The notes under the pieces are model-generated. The model made no database searches, was not told the origin of the DNA, and saw only the letters and a list, made by a program, of their open reading frames with translations. The position numbers and the translations under genes are program-made. A DNA stretch of 64,000 nt from Pseudomonas fluorescens (GTDB lineage Bacteria; Pseudomonadota; Gammaproteobacteria; Pseudomonadales; Pseudomonadaceae). The stretch is taken from contig NZ_CP008896.1 in assembly GCF_000730425.1 (NCBI RefSeq), forward strand, positions 5,890,001 through 5,954,000, in the 5' to 3' direction. Each line of letters starts with the position of its first letter. Position 1 is the stretch's first letter. Positions 18,358 to 26,060 of this stretch are shown here, one piece after another.

Positions 18358-20430
18358 ATGGGTGGCAGGGCAATGATCCAAGGACACAATGAGGAAGTGA
18401 AAAAGACCGACTCATTTGTATCCCATTTGAGCTACCGACCGGATATCGATGGGTTGCGTGCATTCGCAATCATTTCAGTTGTTTTGTATCACGCCTTTCC
18501 TGCCTATATGCGTGGGGGGTTTATTGGTGTTGATATTTTTTTCGTTATCTCCGGTTATTTGATTTCAAGCATTATTTTCAAAGGCCTTGAGGCGGGTAAT
18601 TTTAGTTTTCTCGATTTTTACAAGCGCCGGGTCAACCGCATTTTTCCTGCGCTGATCATCGTTCTGCTGGTCTGCTACGCAGTAGGTTGGTTTGCGCTGA
18701 TGGCGGCGGAGTTCAAGTTCCTCGGAAAGCATGTCCTGGGTGGGATCGGGTTTATCCAAAACCTGGTCCTGTATAAGGAGTCAGGCTATTTCGATACATC
18801 TTCAGAACTGAAAATCCTGCTTCATCTCTGGTCATTAGGCGTCGAAGAGCAGTTTTACATTCTGTTTCCCTTGGCGGCCTGGGTGCTTTGGCGGCGACGA
18901 GTTCTGGTTCTACCGCTCCTGATCGGTATGGCGGCGATTTCCTTCGGCGCTGGCCTTTATAAATTGTCGGTGAACCCTTCTGCAGCTTTCTATATGCCGC
19001 AATATAGGTTCTGGGAAATCCTGTCGGGTAGCCTGCTCGCCTACTTTTCCGTGTTCGGCAAGTCAGTGCCGGGAGCAGCGAAAGGTTCATTGCGCGCCGG
19101 CAACCTTCTCTCCGTGCTCGGGCTGGTTTTTTTGTTCGCCTCGGTTGTCCTGATTGATAAATACAAGGCGTTTCCCGGCTTTTGGGCGTTGATACCGGTC
19201 AGCGGTGCCGTGATGATGATCCTTGCAGGTCCACAAGCGTGGCTGAACAGCCGGCTCCTTGCCAGTAAGCCCTTGGTATGGATTGGCCTGATCAGTTACC
19301 CCCTTTACCTGTGGCATTGGCCTGTCATTACCTTCATTCGGATCATAAGGGGGGATGAGTTAAATCTGCTTTCCGGCGTATTTGCAGTAGGTGTTAGTGT
19401 TTTGCTGGCTTATGTAACTTACAAGTTAATTGAGTTACCGCTACGAAAGATCAGCCCGAAGTTTCCCAAGGCCCCGATACTACTTGCTGTCGGTGGTGTA
19501 CTTGCGGTGCTCGGTGGCGTTACCTTTGTAAAAAATGGTTTTGCTGACCGTTTAGGGCTGCCTTCCTCGCTCAAGGAGCGGGATAGTTATGCGCAATACT
19601 ATGAGAATTCCTTGCCGGCCTGGACATACTCCAGTACACACGGGCTGTTTGAAAAATACAGGTTTGAGTGCGACTTTTTTGATGTTGAGAGTTATCGGGC
19701 AGGCAACGCAACGATGACGCCACGTCCACAGATTGATGCAAGCTGCTACACCCCTATAAGCAATACCAAGGTGATGATCTGGGGAGATTCGCATGCCCAA
19801 CAGTTTTCCTACGGTCTGATGGAAGTGTTGCCCCGTGACATCTCTTTTCTTCAGGTGGCAAGTTCGGGGTGCGAGGCAAACTTGCCTGGGCGCGCTACTG
19901 GCGGACGCAAATACTGCGATCGCTCAAACGAGTTTGCACTGGAAGTGATGCGCAAGGAAAAGCCGGATGTGTTGGTTATCGCGCAGCTTGAAGGGCATGA
20001 CTCGGTCAATAACCTCAAAGAGCTTGCACATGTTGCAACAGAGTCCGGCGTCAAAAAAGTCATAGTCGTTGGGCCAGTGCCCCGTTTTGATCAAAACCTT
20101 TATCAATTGGTCACCAGGAAGTACTGGTCCCAAACTCCACGGCGAATATCCGGCAATCTTCTGCCTGTACCACTTGAGACTGACAAGGTGTTGACGCAGC
20201 GATACGCGGAGGGGGCTGGCGGCTTCGAATATCTTTCTGCGATCAATGTGTTTTGTGATCAGGACGGTTGTCTCACCTACTTGGGAGATGACCGGAAAAC
20301 CGGCTTGGTAACGTTCGACTATGGTCATTTGACATCCATGGCGTCGGTGTTCTTCGCCGAAAAAGCCTTAGGGCCGTTGATTCTCAAAAAACTGATTGAA
20401 ACGGGATACAACTCTCGCCCGTCCAACTAG
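18358..20430 (+). CDS. OafA/YrhL-type acyltransferase with C-terminal SGNH domain
   Basis: A 690-aa two-domain membrane acyltransferase. The N-terminal acyltransferase-3 domain (about residues 20-370) starts with YRPDIDGLRAFAI and has FIGVDIFFVISGYLI and a WSLGVEEQFYILFP helix. The C-terminal periplasmic SGNH domain has the Ser nucleophile in IWGDSHAQQ and a late DYGHLT that can supply the Asp-His pair. Such proteins O-acetylate O-antigen or other cell-surface sugars. ATG at 18373 is an alternative start; neither has a strong SD. Its place between wbpL and wbpM suggests O-antigen modification. Confidence 0.92.
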   Translation: MGGRAMIQGHNEEVKKTDSFVSHLSYRPDIDGLRAFAIISVVLYHAFPAYMRGGFIGVDIFFVISGYLISSIIFKGLEAGNFSFLDFYKRRVNRIFPALIIVLLVCYAVGWFALMAAEFKFLGKHVLGGIGFIQNLVLYKESGYFDTSSELKILLHLWSLGVEEQFYILFPLAAWVLWRRRVLVLPLLIGMAAISFGAGLYKLSVNPSAAFYMPQYRFWEILSGSLLAYFSVFGKSVPGAAKGSLRAGNLLSVLGLVFLFASVVLIDKYKAFPGFWALIPVSGAVMMILAGPQAWLNSRLLASKPLVWIGLISYPLYLWHWPVITFIRIIRGDELNLLSGVFAVGVSVLLAYVTYKLIELPLRKISPKFPKAPILLAVGGVLAVLGGVTFVKNGFADRLGLPSSLKERDSYAQYYENSLPAWTYSSTHGLFEKYRFECDFFDVESYRAGNATMTPRPQIDASCYTPISNTKVMIWGDSHAQQFSYGLMEVLPRDISFLQVASSGCEANLPGRATGGRKYCDRSNEFALEVMRKEKPDVLVIAQLEGHDSVNNLKELAHVATESGVKKVIVVGPVPRFDQNLYQLVTRKYWSQTPRRISGNLLPVPLETDKVLTQRYAEGAGGFEYLSAINVFCDQDGCLTYLGDDRKTGLVTFDYGHLTSMASVFFAEKALGPLILKKLIETGYNSRPSN

Positions 20431-20671
20431 GCAGACCGTTTGGGCAGTCGGGAGCTTCCGGCTGCCAAGGTTGAGATGGGCAAGCAGGCAGAAGCTTTGG
20501 TTGTCATTTTTTTGCTTGGCTACTTTAGCCTGTATGATTTGTTGGCGAGAGTATCTGATGAGGCTTGAAAGCCACGGCACCGTGCTTGTCTTTACCCATC
20601 AGAGCAGTGGCTGGACGCCACCAGTCGAGCGTTTTTTCAATTGTATGCAGTAAGGGGCAGTCGGGAACAAC

Positions 20672-22666
20672 ATGGATAAATTACGGGCATATTTGCTAAG
20701 CCTTCCTCGCAGACGCAAACGGATCCTCCAGGTCATCGCCGACATCGTGCTGGTCTGGCTTGCCCTCTGGATGGCGTTTGTGGTTCGTCTGGGGATCGAT
20801 GAGTTGGTCAATCCCGTCGTGTTGCATTCGTGGTTGTTCATCAGCGCGCCCATTGTTTCGATCCCGCTGTTTATCCGTTTTGGCATGTATCGCGCCGTGA
20901 TGCGGTACTTCGGTAACGACGCGCTTATAGCGATCATCAAGGCGGTCAGTCTGTCGGCGTTGATTCTGGGGGTTGTCGTTTATTGGTACAGCAACCACGA
21001 AAATGTGGTGCCGCGCTCTATCGTGTTCAACTACTGGTGGCTCAGCCTGATCATGATTGGGGGGTTGCGCCTGGCCATGCGTCAGTACTTTCTGGGTGAT
21101 TGGTTTGCAGCAGCCCAACATGTGCCGTTTACCAGTCGCGATGATGGGCTGACCAAGGTTGCGATTTACGGCGCAGGTGCTGCCGGCAATCAACTGGTTG
21201 CCGCGCTTCGCATGGGGCGGGTCATGCGGCCGGTGGCGTTTATCGATGATGACAGCAGCATTTCCGATCGTGTCATCTCGGGCCTTCAGGTGTTCAAGCC
21301 CAAGCACATTCAACAGATGATCGATACCACGGGAGCCCAGGAAATCCTATTGGCCATTCCGTCGTCCAATCGCGCACGGCGTCGTGAAATTCTCGGTCTT
21401 TTGGAAGGATTTCCGCTGCACGTACGCAGCGTGCCGGGTTTCATGGATCTTGCCAGTGGTCGGGTGAAGGTCGATGACATTCAGGAAGTAGACATTGCCG
21501 ACTTGCTCGGGCGCGATGCCGTGCCTGCCCAGGGCGACCTGCTGGAGCATTGCATCAAGGGGCAGAGCGTCCTGGTAACGGGGGCAGGAGGATCTATTGG
21601 TTCAGAGCTTTGCCGGCAGATCCTGGCGTTGCGTCCTACTACCTTGTTGCTGTTCGAGCACAGTGAATTCAACCTTTACAGCATCCTGTCCGAGCTTGAG
21701 CAGCGCATCACCCGAGAATCGCTGCCTGTTCGCTTGCTACCGATCCTTGGCTCGGTACGCAATCAGGCAAAATTGCTCGACATGATGAAGACCTGGCATG
21801 TCGATACGGTCTACCACGCGGCGGCCTACAAACATGTGCCGATGGTTGAGCACAACATTGCCGAGGGCGTCCTGAACAATGTCATTGGCACATTGAATAC
21901 TGCTCAGGCGGCACTTCAGGCGGGGGTCTCCAACTTTGTGCTGATCTCCACGGACAAAGCTGTGCGCCCAACCAATGTCATGGGTAGTACCAAGCGTTTG
22001 GCCGAGTTGACGTTACAGGCGTTGAGCCGTGAGTTGGCACCGGTATTGTTTGGCGATAAGGCCAACATTTCCCGCGTCAACAAGACTCGTTTCACCATGG
22101 TTCGCTTTGGCAATGTACTGGGCTCGTCCGGCTCGGTTATTCCGTTGTTTCACAAGCAGATCAAATCAGGCGGGCCGCTCACGGTCACTCATCCCAAGAT
22201 CACCCGCTACTTCATGACTATTCCTGAGGCGGCCCAGTTGGTGATCCAGGCGGGCTCTATGGGGCAGGGCGGGGACGTATTTGTGCTTGATATGGGCGAG
22301 CCGGTGAGAATCGTCGAGCTGGCAGAGAAGATGATTCATCTGTCCGGCCTGAGTGTTCGCTCGGATAAAAACCCCCATGGCGATATAGCCATCGAGTTCA
22401 CTGGGCTGCGTCCCGGTGAAAAGCTCTACGAGGAGCTGCTGATTGGCGACAACGTCGTGGCCACCCAGCATCCGATGATCATGAGTGCCAACGAGGATCA
22501 TCTGGATTGGGAGCTACTCAAAGGGAAGCTGACAGAGCTTCTCGCAGCGGTGGATGCGGACGACTACAGCAGGGTCCGTCAACTGCTACGCGACACGGTC
22601 AGTGGGTATGCTCCGGATGGCGAGATCGTGGACTGGATCTACCAGCAGCGTCGCCTGGAGCCTTGA
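20672..22666 (+). CDS. wbpM: UDP-GlcNAc C6 dehydratase (WbpM/FlaA1 family)
   Basis: Inner-membrane 4,6-dehydratase giving UDP-4-keto-6-deoxy-GlcNAc for QuiNAc or FucNAc synthesis. The 664-aa protein has about four N-terminal helices (residues 15-125), a first Rossmann-like domain (AIYGAGAAGNQL), then the catalytic SDR domain with VTGAGGSIGSELCRQ and the altered SMK/YxxxK-type site typical of WbpM (ISTDKAVRPTNVMGSTKR). The ending RPGEKLYEELL is conserved. wbpM closes the O-antigen locus in P. aeruginosa. Here it is followed by a hairpin and two opposite-strand genes. Confidence 0.95.
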   Translation: MDKLRAYLLSLPRRRKRILQVIADIVLVWLALWMAFVVRLGIDELVNPVVLHSWLFISAPIVSIPLFIRFGMYRAVMRYFGNDALIAIIKAVSLSALILGVVVYWYSNHENVVPRSIVFNYWWLSLIMIGGLRLAMRQYFLGDWFAAAQHVPFTSRDDGLTKVAIYGAGAAGNQLVAALRMGRVMRPVAFIDDDSSISDRVISGLQVFKPKHIQQMIDTTGAQEILLAIPSSNRARRREILGLLEGFPLHVRSVPGFMDLASGRVKVDDIQEVDIADLLGRDAVPAQGDLLEHCIKGQSVLVTGAGGSIGSELCRQILALRPTTLLLFEHSEFNLYSILSELEQRITRESLPVRLLPILGSVRNQAKLLDMMKTWHVDTVYHAAAYKHVPMVEHNIAEGVLNNVIGTLNTAQAALQAGVSNFVLISTDKAVRPTNVMGSTKRLAELTLQALSRELAPVLFGDKANISRVNKTRFTMVRFGNVLGSSGSVIPLFHKQIKSGGPLTVTHPKITRYFMTIPEAAQLVIQAGSMGQGGDVFVLDMGEPVRIVELAEKMIHLSGLSVRSDKNPHGDIAIEFTGLRPGEKLYEELLIGDNVVATQHPMIMSANEDHLDWELLKGKLTELLAAVDADDYSRVRQLLRDTVSGYAPDGEIVDWIYQQRRLEP

Positions 22667-22675
22667 GGTGCGGCT

Positions 22676-22718
22676 TGGCTCATCAGTGAAGCCTATGAAA
22701 AGGTTTGCTGATGAGCCA
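22676..22718. terminator. Hairpin between convergent wbpM and acyltransferase genes
   Basis: Perfect 11-bp inverted repeat TGGCTCATCAG/CTGATGAGCCA with a 21-nt loop, starting 9 bp after the wbpM stop and ending 13 bp before the end of the opposite-strand gene. There is no long T-run on either side. It could stop transcription from both directions or stabilise the 3' ends. Confidence 0.45.
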
Positions 22719-22731
22719 GCGCCAGCGGGGC

Positions 22732-23472
22732 TTACGAAAATTCCTTGATCCATTCCGCGATGGCTTTCTCTGGATAGCCACGGTGGAAATGTCGACGCCA
22801 TGGATAGGCGTGGTTCCCCGAACCATCCTTCAATTTGATCTTCTCCGTTCCGCAAATAAACTTTGCGGGCGAGCCGGCAACCACGGCATCTGGATTGACG
22901 TCCTTGTTCACGGAGCTGTGGGCACCGACCAATGCACCTTTTTTAACGGTAACACCGGGCAATATGACCGACATGGTGGCGATGACAGCGAAATCTTCGA
23001 TCGTTACACCCGCCATCACTTCACTTGGCGGGTGAGGGTCGTTGGTCAGTACCACGTAAGGGAAGATCCAGACGTAGTTACCTACGGTCGAATGTTGCCC
23101 AATGTGCACATTGCTATGGCATTTCACATAGTCGCCAATTTCGCAGTGGCCCTGGATATCGCCCAATGTACCAATCTGGAAGCCGTCCCCGGCTGTTGTC
23201 AGTTCTCTTATAGTGACTCGATGGCCGGTAACCAGTTTTTCACCAAAAGTCGAGCCTTCATAGAATACGCTGTGCGAGCGGATGACGGCGCCGTTACCAA
23301 TGATCAGCGGGCGTCCATTTGCAAGTTTTGTCGGCAAGCCTATTTCACAGTATGCACCGATCTCGGTGTTATCACCGATAACGACATTTTTATGAATAAT
23401 GCTGTAAGGGCCAATACTGACATTGCTCCCGATCTTTGCGTCGTTATCTATAATTGCGCTTGCATGTATCAT
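22732..23472 (-). CDS. Hexapeptide-repeat (left-handed beta-helix) acyltransferase
   Basis: A 246-aa protein built of isoleucine-patch hexapeptide repeats from residue 4 to about 205 (IDNDAKIGSNVSIGPYS, then many [IV]G-x4 turns). The repeat AVIATMSVILPGVTVKKGA and AGSPAKFI end the helix. The fold is that of LpxA and sugar N-acyltransferases of the WlbB/FdtC group. SD is AGGGAG. It is immediately downstream of a 3-hydroxybutyryl-CoA dehydrogenase in the same direction, so it may transfer a 3-hydroxybutyryl group to the amine of the dTDP-3-amino sugar made at 7.4-10.5 kb. Substrate is inferred; an ordinary acetyltransferase is possible. Confidence 0.85.
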   Translation of the reverse strand: MIHASAIIDNDAKIGSNVSIGPYSIIHKNVVIGDNTEIGAYCEIGLPTKLANGRPLIIGNGAVIRSHSVFYEGSTFGEKLVTGHRVTIRELTTAGDGFQIGTLGDIQGHCEIGDYVKCHSNVHIGQHSTVGNYVWIFPYVVLTNDPHPPSEVMAGVTIEDFAVIATMSVILPGVTVKKGALVGAHSSVNKDVNPDAVVAGSPAKFICGTEKIKLKDGSGNHAYPWRRHFHRGYPEKAIAEWIKEFS

Positions 23473-23526
23473 TGAAATCTCCCTTCCGACAACGCACTTG
23501 AAACTAAAAAGTGCCTCGTTTGCGAA

Positions 23527-24393
23527 CTAGTATTTGTAAAAACCCTGGCCAGTTTTTCTACCGAGGTGATTGGCTCTAACCATTTTTCTCAGCAGGGCAT
23601 GGGCGCGATATTTTGGATCGCCTGTTTCATTGTGCAGTGTTTCCATAATCGAGAGATTTACATCATTGCCGATCAGGTCAGCGAGTGCCAACGGGCCTAT
23701 TGGGTGGTTGGCGCCATAGCGCATCGCCTTATCAATTTCTTCGGCAGTGGCGACGCCCTCTGCAAGAATACCAATGGCCTCGTTGATCATAGGAATCAAC
23801 ATCCGATTTACGATAAAACCTGGGGCTTCGTTAACAATTACAGGCTCTTTGCCCAAGCCCTTGGAGAAATTGACCGCCCAATCCAGCGTAGCACTTGAAG
23901 TGGCCAATCCCGCGATGACTTCAGTCAGTTTCATGACCGGCGCCGGATTGAAAAAATGCAGACCTACGACGTTTTGAGGGAAGGCGCACAGCGAGGCAAG
24001 GCCAGTGATGGAGAGCGAGGAGGTATTTGAAGCCAAGACCATCTCAGGTGAGGATATGGTCGAAAGTTCTTTGAATATTGCCTGTTTGGCATCCATGTTT
24101 TCTGCAATAGCTTCAATGATTAGCTTTGAGTCAGACAGGGAAGAGTAATGCTCAACAGTCACTATTTTTTCGCGGTATTGGCGGGCGAGTGATTCTTCGA
24201 GACGGCCTTTTTTAACTTGACGGCTCCACTGGTTTTCCAGCTCGACTAGAGCGTCATTAACCGAAGCAAGGCTGCGCCCTTTCCAGAATACGGTCGAGAT
24301 TTGATTCGACTGCGCGAGGATCTGTACTATTCCTTTACCCATAGTGCCTGTTCCAATTACCGCTACAGAGTACAGGTCTGTCGACATTCGCAT
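23527..24393 (-). CDS. 3-hydroxybutyryl-CoA dehydrogenase-like protein
   Basis: A 288-aa member of the short, single-function 3-hydroxyacyl-CoA dehydrogenase family. The NAD-binding GTGTMG is at residues 14-19, LASNTSSLSIT follows, the catalytic His is in GLHFFNPAPVMKL, and the partner region GFIVNRMLIPMINEA is intact. Enzymes of this type interconvert acetoacetyl-CoA and (S)-3-hydroxybutyryl-CoA. It is not next to any fatty-acid oxidation or PHB gene but directly upstream of a hexapeptide acyltransferase at the end of an O-antigen locus, which suggests it supplies an acyl donor. A GTG or ATG two codons in could also be the start. Confidence 0.87.
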   Translation of the reverse strand: MRMSTDLYSVAVIGTGTMGKGIVQILAQSNQISTVFWKGRSLASVNDALVELENQWSRQVKKGRLEESLARQYREKIVTVEHYSSLSDSKLIIEAIAENMDAKQAIFKELSTISSPEMVLASNTSSLSITGLASLCAFPQNVVGLHFFNPAPVMKLTEVIAGLATSSATLDWAVNFSKGLGKEPVIVNEAPGFIVNRMLIPMINEAIGILAEGVATAEEIDKAMRYGANHPIGPLALADLIGNDVNLSIMETLHNETGDPKYRAHALLRKMVRANHLGRKTGQGFYKY

Positions 24394-24703
24394 TTCGTCC
24401 TGGCTCGCTTCTTTTCGTAAAATTCCATGATATCCAATTCACTTGGCAAGATGAAGCAATCAGTGCGTGCTCCGACACAGGGCGTTTAGATGGGTGTTGA
24501 TATTTTCCCAGGGGCGTTGAATTTGCTCCCTCCCATTGCCCAGCGGGTGTTTGTCCGGAGCCGGGGCGGTTGAGGCCGTAAGCGAATTTTTCGACTGCCA
24601 TATGTTGTAACTCACCCATTTTTGACTATCCCCCCACATCACCTAAGTTTGAAAAGCAGCTTCGGAAAGCTGCTTTTCTCACTGATGTCATGGAGCGTCT
24701 CCA
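24394..24703. other. Divergent intergenic region before the comEA-like gene
   Basis: 310 bp between the divergent 3-hydroxyacyl-CoA dehydrogenase and comEA-like genes. It should hold promoters for both. Apart from the perfect hairpin at 24651-24678 I see no ORF with family features. Confidence 0.5.
24651..24678 (+). terminator. 12-bp perfect hairpin upstream of comEA-like gene
   Basis: GAAAAGCAGCTT pairs with AAGCTGCTTTTC around a CGGA loop, 25 bp before the comEA-like ATG. The T-tract is within the right arm (CTTTTCTC). It looks like the terminator that would normally end a wbpM transcript, now separated from wbpM by the two inverted genes. It could instead act in the comEA leader. Confidence 0.5.
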
Positions 24704-25039
24704 ATGCGTAGATCCGTTTTTTCCTCCCTGGTTTTTGTCGTTCTCACGAGCTTGTCCGTCACAGCCATCGCCGCCCCATCGTCCAAACCCGAGGCGCCAG
24801 TGCCGCTCGCTGCTCAGTTGAATACGAGCGAACAACCAAGCTCCAAGGTCAATCTCAACACTGCAGACGCTGAAACCCTGCGCCGTGACCTGTTTGGCAT
24901 TGGCGCCGCCAAGGCCAGGGCAATCATTGCCTACCGTGAGTCCAACGGATCGTTCACGGCGGTGGACGAGTTGCTGGAAGTGAAGGGGATTGGCAAGTCG
25001 CTGCTGGAGAAGAATCGCGACAGGCTGGAGATTAAGTAA
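24704..25039 (+). CDS. ComEA-family helix-hairpin-helix protein
   Basis: A 111-aa secreted or periplasmic protein. It has a signal peptide of about 23 residues (basic MRRS start, hydrophobic core, cleavage near AIAAPS), a short linker, and a C-terminal helix-hairpin-helix pair (KVNLNTADAETL, LFGIGAAKARAIIAYRESNG, then LLEVKGIGKSLLEKNRDRL). ComEA proteins bind DNA during uptake. In P. aeruginosa a similar gene follows wbpM, from memory. A strong terminator follows and overlaps the 3' end of the opposite tetR gene. Confidence 0.92.
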   Translation: MRRSVFSSLVFVVLTSLSVTAIAAPSSKPEAPVPLAAQLNTSEQPSSKVNLNTADAETLRRDLFGIGAAKARAIIAYRESNGSFTAVDELLEVKGIGKSLLEKNRDRLEIK

Positions 25040-25049
25040 TCAAGGCAGG

Positions 25050-25076
25050 AGGCCGGTCATTGACCGGCCTTTTTTA
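25050..25076. terminator. Rho-independent terminator of comEA-like gene
   Basis: Stem AGGCCGGTC/ACCGGCCT with a very short loop (ATTG in the middle), followed by six T residues. The tetR stop codon on the other strand lies inside the stem. Confidence 0.88.
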
Positions 25077-25647
25077 CGTCTGCGGTGTCTGTATTGATCC
25101 CGGTTTTCAGGCTTTCCCGGACGATGTCGAGAATGCGTGTCGCCAGCTCCGGGTTTTCGACACTTCGCGCCAATACCAAGGCGCCCACCAGTGTCGACAT
25201 CATCACCAGGCTCTGTTCGTCAGCATTGGGACTGCCCAATACGGCTTCGATTTGATTGAGCCGGGCGCCGAGGACTGTATCGGTGGTGGGGCTCTGTTGC
25301 CCGCGCTGACCCAGTTCCGAGGACATGGTGGGCAACGGGCAACCTTGGTCGGGGGAGGTGTGGTGCCATTGCGACAAGTAACTGTCGATGAAGGCTTCCA
25401 GCGGTCGCTCCTGGCTGAAGAGCATCGCACAATGCGCATCCAGCTCGGCGGAGGCCGCTTGCAGGGCCTTTTCCACCAGTTCGTCCTTGGATTTGAAGTG
25501 GGCGTAGAACCCACCGTGGGTCAGGTTCAAGGCTTTCATCAGGGGCTGTAGGCCGGTGGCGCCGATGCCGTCGCGGCGAAATCGGACAGACGCCTCTTTA
25601 ATGATGCGCTGGTAGGTTTGAGCTTTGTGATTTTGCGAGTAGCGCAT
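25057..25647 (-). CDS. TetR/AcrR-family transcriptional regulator
   Basis: A 196-aa repressor-type regulator. The N-terminal HTH is at about residues 12-58 (ASVRFRRDGIGATGLQPLMK, then LNLTHGGFYAHFKSKDEL), the typical TetR helix-turn-helix with the GGFYAHF signature. The C-terminal ligand domain contains GCPLPTMSSELG, seen in the group that regulates small efflux or redox genes. It is transcribed away from the DUF2897 gene region. No divergent target gene is obvious, so its regulon is unknown. Confidence 0.92.
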   Translation of the reverse strand: MRYSQNHKAQTYQRIIKEASVRFRRDGIGATGLQPLMKALNLTHGGFYAHFKSKDELVEKALQAASAELDAHCAMLFSQERPLEAFIDSYLSQWHHTSPDQGCPLPTMSSELGQRGQQSPTTDTVLGARLNQIEAVLGSPNADEQSLVMMSTLVGALVLARSVENPELATRILDIVRESLKTGINTDTADVKKAGQ

Positions 25648-25781
25648 GAGAGGCCCCTCTGAAACATCACGCCATATTAACCAAGGTTTGGCGGCGTTTC
25701 TCGGCTCGATTACAAATTTGCGCTAATGTAAACCGACGCGCATCGCGTGCTGCCGGTAAAGGTCAGCACGGGGCGTTTGCT

Positions 25782-25949
25782 TCAGCGATCCTGCGCATCC
25801 TTGGCGTCGGCCTGGGCATTGCGCTCGGCGACACGTTTGCGTTGTTCGTCGGTCAGTTCCACTTTGTTGGCGCTGTCACGCAGCAGCATCAAGCCACCAA
25901 CGATCGAACCGATGGCGACCACCATGATCAACCAGGCATACCAGGGCAT
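25782..25949 (-). CDS. DUF2897 small membrane protein
   Basis: A 55-aa protein starting MPWYAWLIMVVAIGSIVGGL, a single membrane helix at about residues 3-22, then LRDSANKVELTDEQRKRV and a charged tail. This matches the DUF2897 family of small Pseudomonas proteins of unknown function. The start at 25949 is preceded by AGGAGAGCCC; a longer frame to 25997 has no SD. It is downstream of, and in the same direction as, the ethanolamine permease. Confidence 0.82.
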   Translation of the reverse strand: MPWYAWLIMVVAIGSIVGGLMLLRDSANKVELTDEQRKRVAERNAQADAKDAQDR

Positions 25950-26060
25950 AGGGCTCTCCTTGAGGCCGATTGCCATGGGGAAGATTCCCCACAGCATTAT
26001 CAGCTTTGAGTGACGGCGTTCGTCAGTCGTTCCATTGTAGGCCCGTTCCGCCGCGTTGGT

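Noticed and set aside
20396..20653. An 85-codon frame overlapping the end of the OafA-SGNH gene, with one hydrophobic segment
   Set aside because: It lacks an SD and family similarity and its first part is in the frame of another gene; too weak to call.
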